A DNA stretch of 8,555 nt from Planctomycetaceae bacterium (GTDB lineage Bacteria; Planctomycetota; Planctomycetia; Pirellulales; Thermoguttaceae), in NCBI GenBank assembly GCA_031259095.1, contig JAIRLW010000163.1, positions 1 through 8,555 of the forward strand, written 5' to 3'. Positions 6,502-8,555 of this stretch are shown piece after piece. The notes beneath the pieces were generated by a model. That model had not been told where the DNA came from. It was given only the letters and a program-made list of their open reading frames with translations, and did no database searches. The translations under genes and the position numbers were made by a program. Numbering within the stretch: position 1 is the stretch's first letter; each line of letters starts with the position of its first letter.

Positions 6502-6725
6502 GACAAAGAAACTATGACCGTAATAAACGAATTGGTTCTTCCACAACAGAATGTTTCCGCAGTAACAACAAAAACGCACCCCTTCGACTCCAAACAAATT
6601 CAAAAATTGCTTTTGTGAATTTAGAGGAAATAGGGAGGGGAGGGTAAAAGATGTCATAAATACTCCAATTGATTGAAGTTTTGCTGTCTTTCTTTGTCAC
6701 ACCAAAATAGTCGAGAACCAACCAT
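6476..6725 (-). ncRNA. Candidate structured small RNA (about 250 nt), family unknown
   Basis: The interval between a promoter (6731-6760) and an intrinsic terminator (6472-6501), both on the minus strand, has no convincing reading frame: the ATGs in it lack ribosome sites and the longer frames run through the terminator. It folds well by eye. An 11-bp perfect helix pairs 6689-6699 with 6501-6511, enclosing 199 nt in all. Next come an 18/18-nt internal loop, then AAUUGG/CCAAUU (6665-6670 with 6530-6535), further in UCCCC/GGGGA (6636-6640 with 6579-6583), and an apical hairpin of 11 bp with one bulge closed by a GCAA tetraloop (6596-6622). The rod-like shape with a large central loop and the size recall 6S RNA, but I see no sequence signature that proves this. 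It does not look like SRP RNA, tmRNA or RNase P RNA. Confidence 0.5.
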
Positions 6726-6730
6726 GCGGG

Positions 6731-6760
6731 ATATTAGGAAATTTTCCCACCTCGTGTCAA
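6731..6760 (-). promoter_or_regulatory. Sigma70-type promoter for the minus-strand small RNA
   Basis: A perfect TTGACA -35 (6755-6760 on the minus strand) and a TAATAT -10 (6731-6736) are separated by 18 bp. Transcription would start near 6723-6725. A CCTC/GAGG inverted repeat (6750-6764) straddles the -35 and could be an operator. The R1 motif at 6782-6801 lies about 20 bp further upstream in AT-rich DNA. Confidence 0.5.
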
Positions 6761-6781
6761 GAGGAAAATTGAAATAAAATA

Positions 6782-6801
6782 TTGGGAACTTCTAAAAATT
6801 C
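6782..6801 (+). repeat. R1 dispersed motif
   Basis: TTGGGAACTTCTAAAAATTC is nearly identical to the copies at 5154-5173 and 8412-8431, and close to 3326-3345 and inverted 3509-3528. As at 8412, a GTCCC array follows about 25-35 bp later. Confidence 0.55.
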
Positions 6802-6826
6802 ATTTTTATTCACAATCACCGATTTA

Positions 6827-6863
6827 TTTGTCCCAATTTGTCCCTTTTGTCCCTAAAATAGGG
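6827..6863. repeat. R3: GTCCC array with inverted partner
   Basis: Three TTTGTCCC units start at 6827, 6837 and 6846 (10- and 9-bp spacing). The last CCCTA (6851-6855) is followed after three bases by its inverse TAGGG (6859-6863). This repeats the arrangement seen at 3134-3230 and 8464-8516. Confidence 0.55.
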
Positions 6864-6890
6864 GTGTTTGACTGTGTGATGACACCCCTA
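6859..6890. promoter_or_regulatory. 9-bp inverted repeat upstream of the TPR/alpha-CTD gene promoter
   Basis: TAGGGGTGT (6859-6867) and ACACCCCTA (6882-6890) are perfectly complementary around a 14-nt loop. The right arm ends 26 bp before the -35 box at 6917. With no U-tract it is a poor terminator in either direction, so an operator or activator site is possible, as is a barrier between the divergent small RNA and the 7070 gene. Confidence 0.4.
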
Positions 6891-6916
6891 CCATTGCGGT
6901 TCCTGAGACCTTCCCC

Positions 6917-6945
6917 TTGCAAAAAAACAAAAAAAATGATATAAA
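6917..6945 (+). promoter_or_regulatory. Extended -10 promoter for the TPR/alpha-CTD gene
   Basis: TTGCAA (6917-6922), a 17-bp A-rich spacer, then TATAAA (6940-6945) preceded by TG at the extended -10 position (6937-6938). Transcription would begin near 6952, leaving a 5' leader of about 118 nt before the ATG at 7070. I see no riboswitch signature in that leader. Confidence 0.6.
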
Positions 6946-7069
6946 TTGACAAGTTTTCTGTTCCGTTGTTTGTTTCGGACTTGTGTTTTCGAATGAACGG
7001 ATCAGAAAATAAATCTTTTAGTAAAACCCGAAAATTAAATTATTCCCTGTCTGTAAGGAAAAAAACATT

Positions 7070-8404
7070 ATGGTCACAGCGACTTCGGAATTTGATTTGA
7101 AACAAACAATCTTGTTTGACGGACCGTTTGGTCCCATTGAAACGGATCAATTGACTCAAGCGGTTAGTTATGATTTCACCCAATTCGATGTTCTTCGTGA
7201 AGCAATCAACGAATTAGAGTTGAAAGAAATGCGCGAGGAACTTAGTCCTGCGGGGCGTGTTCGTCTTGGCGTTAGTCTTTATTTGGCGGGGCGATATGAT
7301 CTTTCGGTTGCCGCGCTCAAAAAAGGCGATAGCGGAGCATTGGCATTGTATTATCTCGCGCGTTCCTTTTTCGCGTTGCGGCGATACGATGAAGCCTTAA
7401 AACATTACGATCTTGCGCAAAAATCCGGCTATAGTGTTGATGTTTGCCGACTCGGAAGAGCGGAAGTTTATCGTTATCAAAATCAGCCGGAAGAAAGTCT
7501 CAAGGAACTAGACAAACTTTCCGGCGCAATTGAACAAACCGCAGAATATCTGTATCAACGCGGCGCAACAGTGTCCATGTATGGAAATCTGGACGAAGCG
7601 GTTAAATTGTATGAGCGTGCGGTTGCGGCGGATAAAAATCATCCGGGCGCGTTGTTTGGGCTGGCTTTGGAACGGGAACGCGGCGGATATGACGAAGAAG
7701 CCCTCGATTTATACAAAAGAGCCGCCGCCCATTTTCCCGCCAATGTCGGAACGTTATTCAATCTCGGACTGCTTTACGAAGATTTAGAACAATATGAGCA
7801 AGCCGTTAGTTGTTATCAACGGATTCTCGACGCTTATCCGACCAATCAAAAAGCCCGACTGTTTCTCAAAGACGCTAAAGCGTCCAGCGAAATGCACATC
7901 GATGAAGAAGCCCAACGGAAAAAGGATCGAATAGGTCAAGTGTTAAGTATTCCGGTTTCTGACTTTGAACTTTCAGTGCGAAGCCGGAATTGTTTGAAAT
8001 CAATGGGAATCGCTTCACTTGGCGATCTTTGCGCTCACACAGAACAAGAATTGCTCAACAGTAAAAATTTTGGCGAAACCAGTTTGGTTGAAATTCGTGA
8101 AATGTTGACGCTCAAAGGGCTTCAACTTGGACAGTTTGCTCCCAACAATAAACAAACGCCGGAACCTGTTGAAATGGAAACGCTCACTCCTGACGAGCAG
8201 GCGATTTTATTACGACCTGTTACAGATTTGAATCTTTCTGTTCGTGCCAGAAAATGTATGAATCGGCTTAGTATTCAGACTATCGGCGAACTTGTACGCA
8301 AAACCGCCGACGAATTGCTTGAATGTAAAAATTTTGGCGTTACCAGCCTGAAAGAAATCCGCGAACGATTAACCGTTTACAATATCAAATTGCGCGGCGA
8401 ATAA
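7070..8404 (+). CDS. TPR-repeat protein with two RNA polymerase alpha C-terminal domains
   Basis: The protein has 444 residues. After a unique N-terminus (1-60), TPR-type helical repeats cover roughly 62-260, clearest at 157-190, 191-224 and 225-258 (for example ALFGLALERERGGYDEEAL). Two copies of the helix-hairpin-helix domain that ends RpoA follow. Copy 1 (about 288-354) has SVRSRNCLKSMGI and KNFGETSLVEI; copy 2 (about 378-443) has LLRPVTDLNLSVRARKCM and KNFGVTSLKEI. Residues aligned with E. coli R265 are kept in both (R304, R392); N268 is kept only in copy 1 (N307, but K395 in copy 2); K298 is replaced by Thr in both. There is no RpoA N-terminal assembly domain, so this is not the alpha subunit. 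In the family the DNA or sigma-contacting surface suggests a transcription-associated role, with TPRs binding a partner; the true function is unknown. An AAGGA lies about 10 nt before the ATG. Confidence 0.9.
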   Translation: MVTATSEFDLKQTILFDGPFGPIETDQLTQAVSYDFTQFDVLREAINELELKEMREELSPAGRVRLGVSLYLAGRYDLSVAALKKGDSGALALYYLARSFFALRRYDEALKHYDLAQKSGYSVDVCRLGRAEVYRYQNQPEESLKELDKLSGAIEQTAEYLYQRGATVSMYGNLDEAVKLYERAVAADKNHPGALFGLALERERGGYDEEALDLYKRAAAHFPANVGTLFNLGLLYEDLEQYEQAVSCYQRILDAYPTNQKARLFLKDAKASSEMHIDEEAQRKKDRIGQVLSIPVSDFELSVRSRNCLKSMGIASLGDLCAHTEQELLNSKNFGETSLVEIREMLTLKGLQLGQFAPNNKQTPEPVEMETLTPDEQAILLRPVTDLNLSVRARKCMNRLSIQTIGELVRKTADELLECKNFGVTSLKEIRERLTVYNIKLRGE

Positions 8405-8411
8405 ATATCTA

Positions 8412-8431
8412 TTGGGAATCTCTAAAAATAT
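8412..8431 (+). repeat. R1 dispersed motif
   Basis: TTGGGAATCTCTAAAAATAT lies seven bases after the TPR/alpha-CTD gene stop codon and is followed by a GTCCC array, as at 6782. Confidence 0.55.
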
Positions 8432-8463
8432 CGTTTAAAGATTTTTAATTCTTTTGATTAATT

Positions 8464-8517
8464 GTCCCATTAGTCCCTATCGTCCCTAAAGTCCCTTTTT
8501 ATAGAGACATTAGGGAT
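8464..8517. repeat. R3: four GTCCC units at exact 9-bp spacing, with terminator-like hairpin
   Basis: GTCCC starts at 8464, 8473, 8482 and 8491. The last two units pair with an inverted stretch: TCCCTAA (8483-8489) with TTAGGGA (8510-8516), GTC (8491-8493) with GAC (8506-8508) and CT (8495-8496) with AG (8503-8504), with two single mismatches and a 6-nt loop. It is the only hairpin downstream of the TPR/alpha-CTD gene, so it may end that transcript, but the trailing bases are only mildly T-rich. Confidence 0.55.
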
Positions 8518-8555
8518 TGTTGATTTTTCATAAAACGTTGTGGTTAAAATGGTAT

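Noticed and set aside
6415..6657. Minus-strand frames of 64-80 residues in the 6399-6721 region
   Set aside because: They read straight through an intrinsic terminator on their own strand and have no ribosome sites; the interval fits a structured RNA better.
6946..6951. Perfect TTGACA as a second -35 box for the 7070 gene
   Set aside because: No -10-like hexamer lies 16-18 bp downstream; the TTGCAA/TATAAA pair just upstream is better.

Overview
The window looks like a chromosomal segment of a planctomycete, probably from the Pirellulales side of the phylum. This is inferred from gene content. The best marker is the protein at 7070-8404, which joins TPR repeats to two copies of the RNA polymerase alpha C-terminal domain, an architecture I associate with Planctomycetes. 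Weak or absent Shine-Dalgarno sequences on most genes, roomy repeat-rich intergenic DNA and a fused TsaC/LMW-phosphatase gene fit the same picture. Genus cannot be called. I see no tRNA, rRNA, CRISPR array, transposase or phage gene.

Layout from left to right. 1-178 has no supported gene. 179-1657 (-) encodes an RtcB RNA ligase. 1658-2218 is non-coding and holds a composite inverted repeat (1812-1968) and one copy of a dispersed element called R2 here (1987-2114). 2219-2893 (-) encodes an unrecognised membrane protein with an acidic N-terminus and three predicted membrane segments. 2894-3548 is non-coding and holds a second R2 copy, a 9-bp-period GTCCC array with a hairpin (called R3 here), and an inverted pair of a short dispersed motif (called R1 here). 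3549-4670 (+) encodes a two-domain TsaC/YwlC plus YwlE-like phosphatase protein, and 4667-5098 (+), overlapping it by ATGA, encodes a prepilin-like protein. These converge on a polyprenyl-phosphate glycosyltransferase (5280-6287, -). The 182-bp gap between them contains heptamer repeats and a 44-bp near-perfect palindrome.

The 6288-7069 gap is the most interesting stretch. On the minus strand it carries what looks like a complete small-RNA gene: a promoter with a consensus -35 (6731-6760), about 250 nt with no credible reading frame, an 11-bp long-range closing helix (6501-6511 with 6689-6699), an internal 11-bp hairpin with a GCAA loop, and then a canonical intrinsic terminator (6472-6501). 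Next to it are R2, R1 and R3 copies, a 9-bp inverted repeat, and an extended -10 promoter that probably drives the TPR/alpha-CTD gene at 7070-8404 (+). After that gene, 8405-8555 again holds R1 and R3.

Functionally the genes are mixed: RNA repair/ligation, tRNA t6A synthesis plus a phosphatase, a pilus or secretion pseudopilin, cell-envelope lipid glycosylation, and a putative RNA-polymerase-linked regulator. Only the TsaC-phosphatase/prepilin pair looks like an operon. The intergenic spaces share several short repeat families used in combination (R1, R2, R3 and heptamers), which is the other notable feature of the window.
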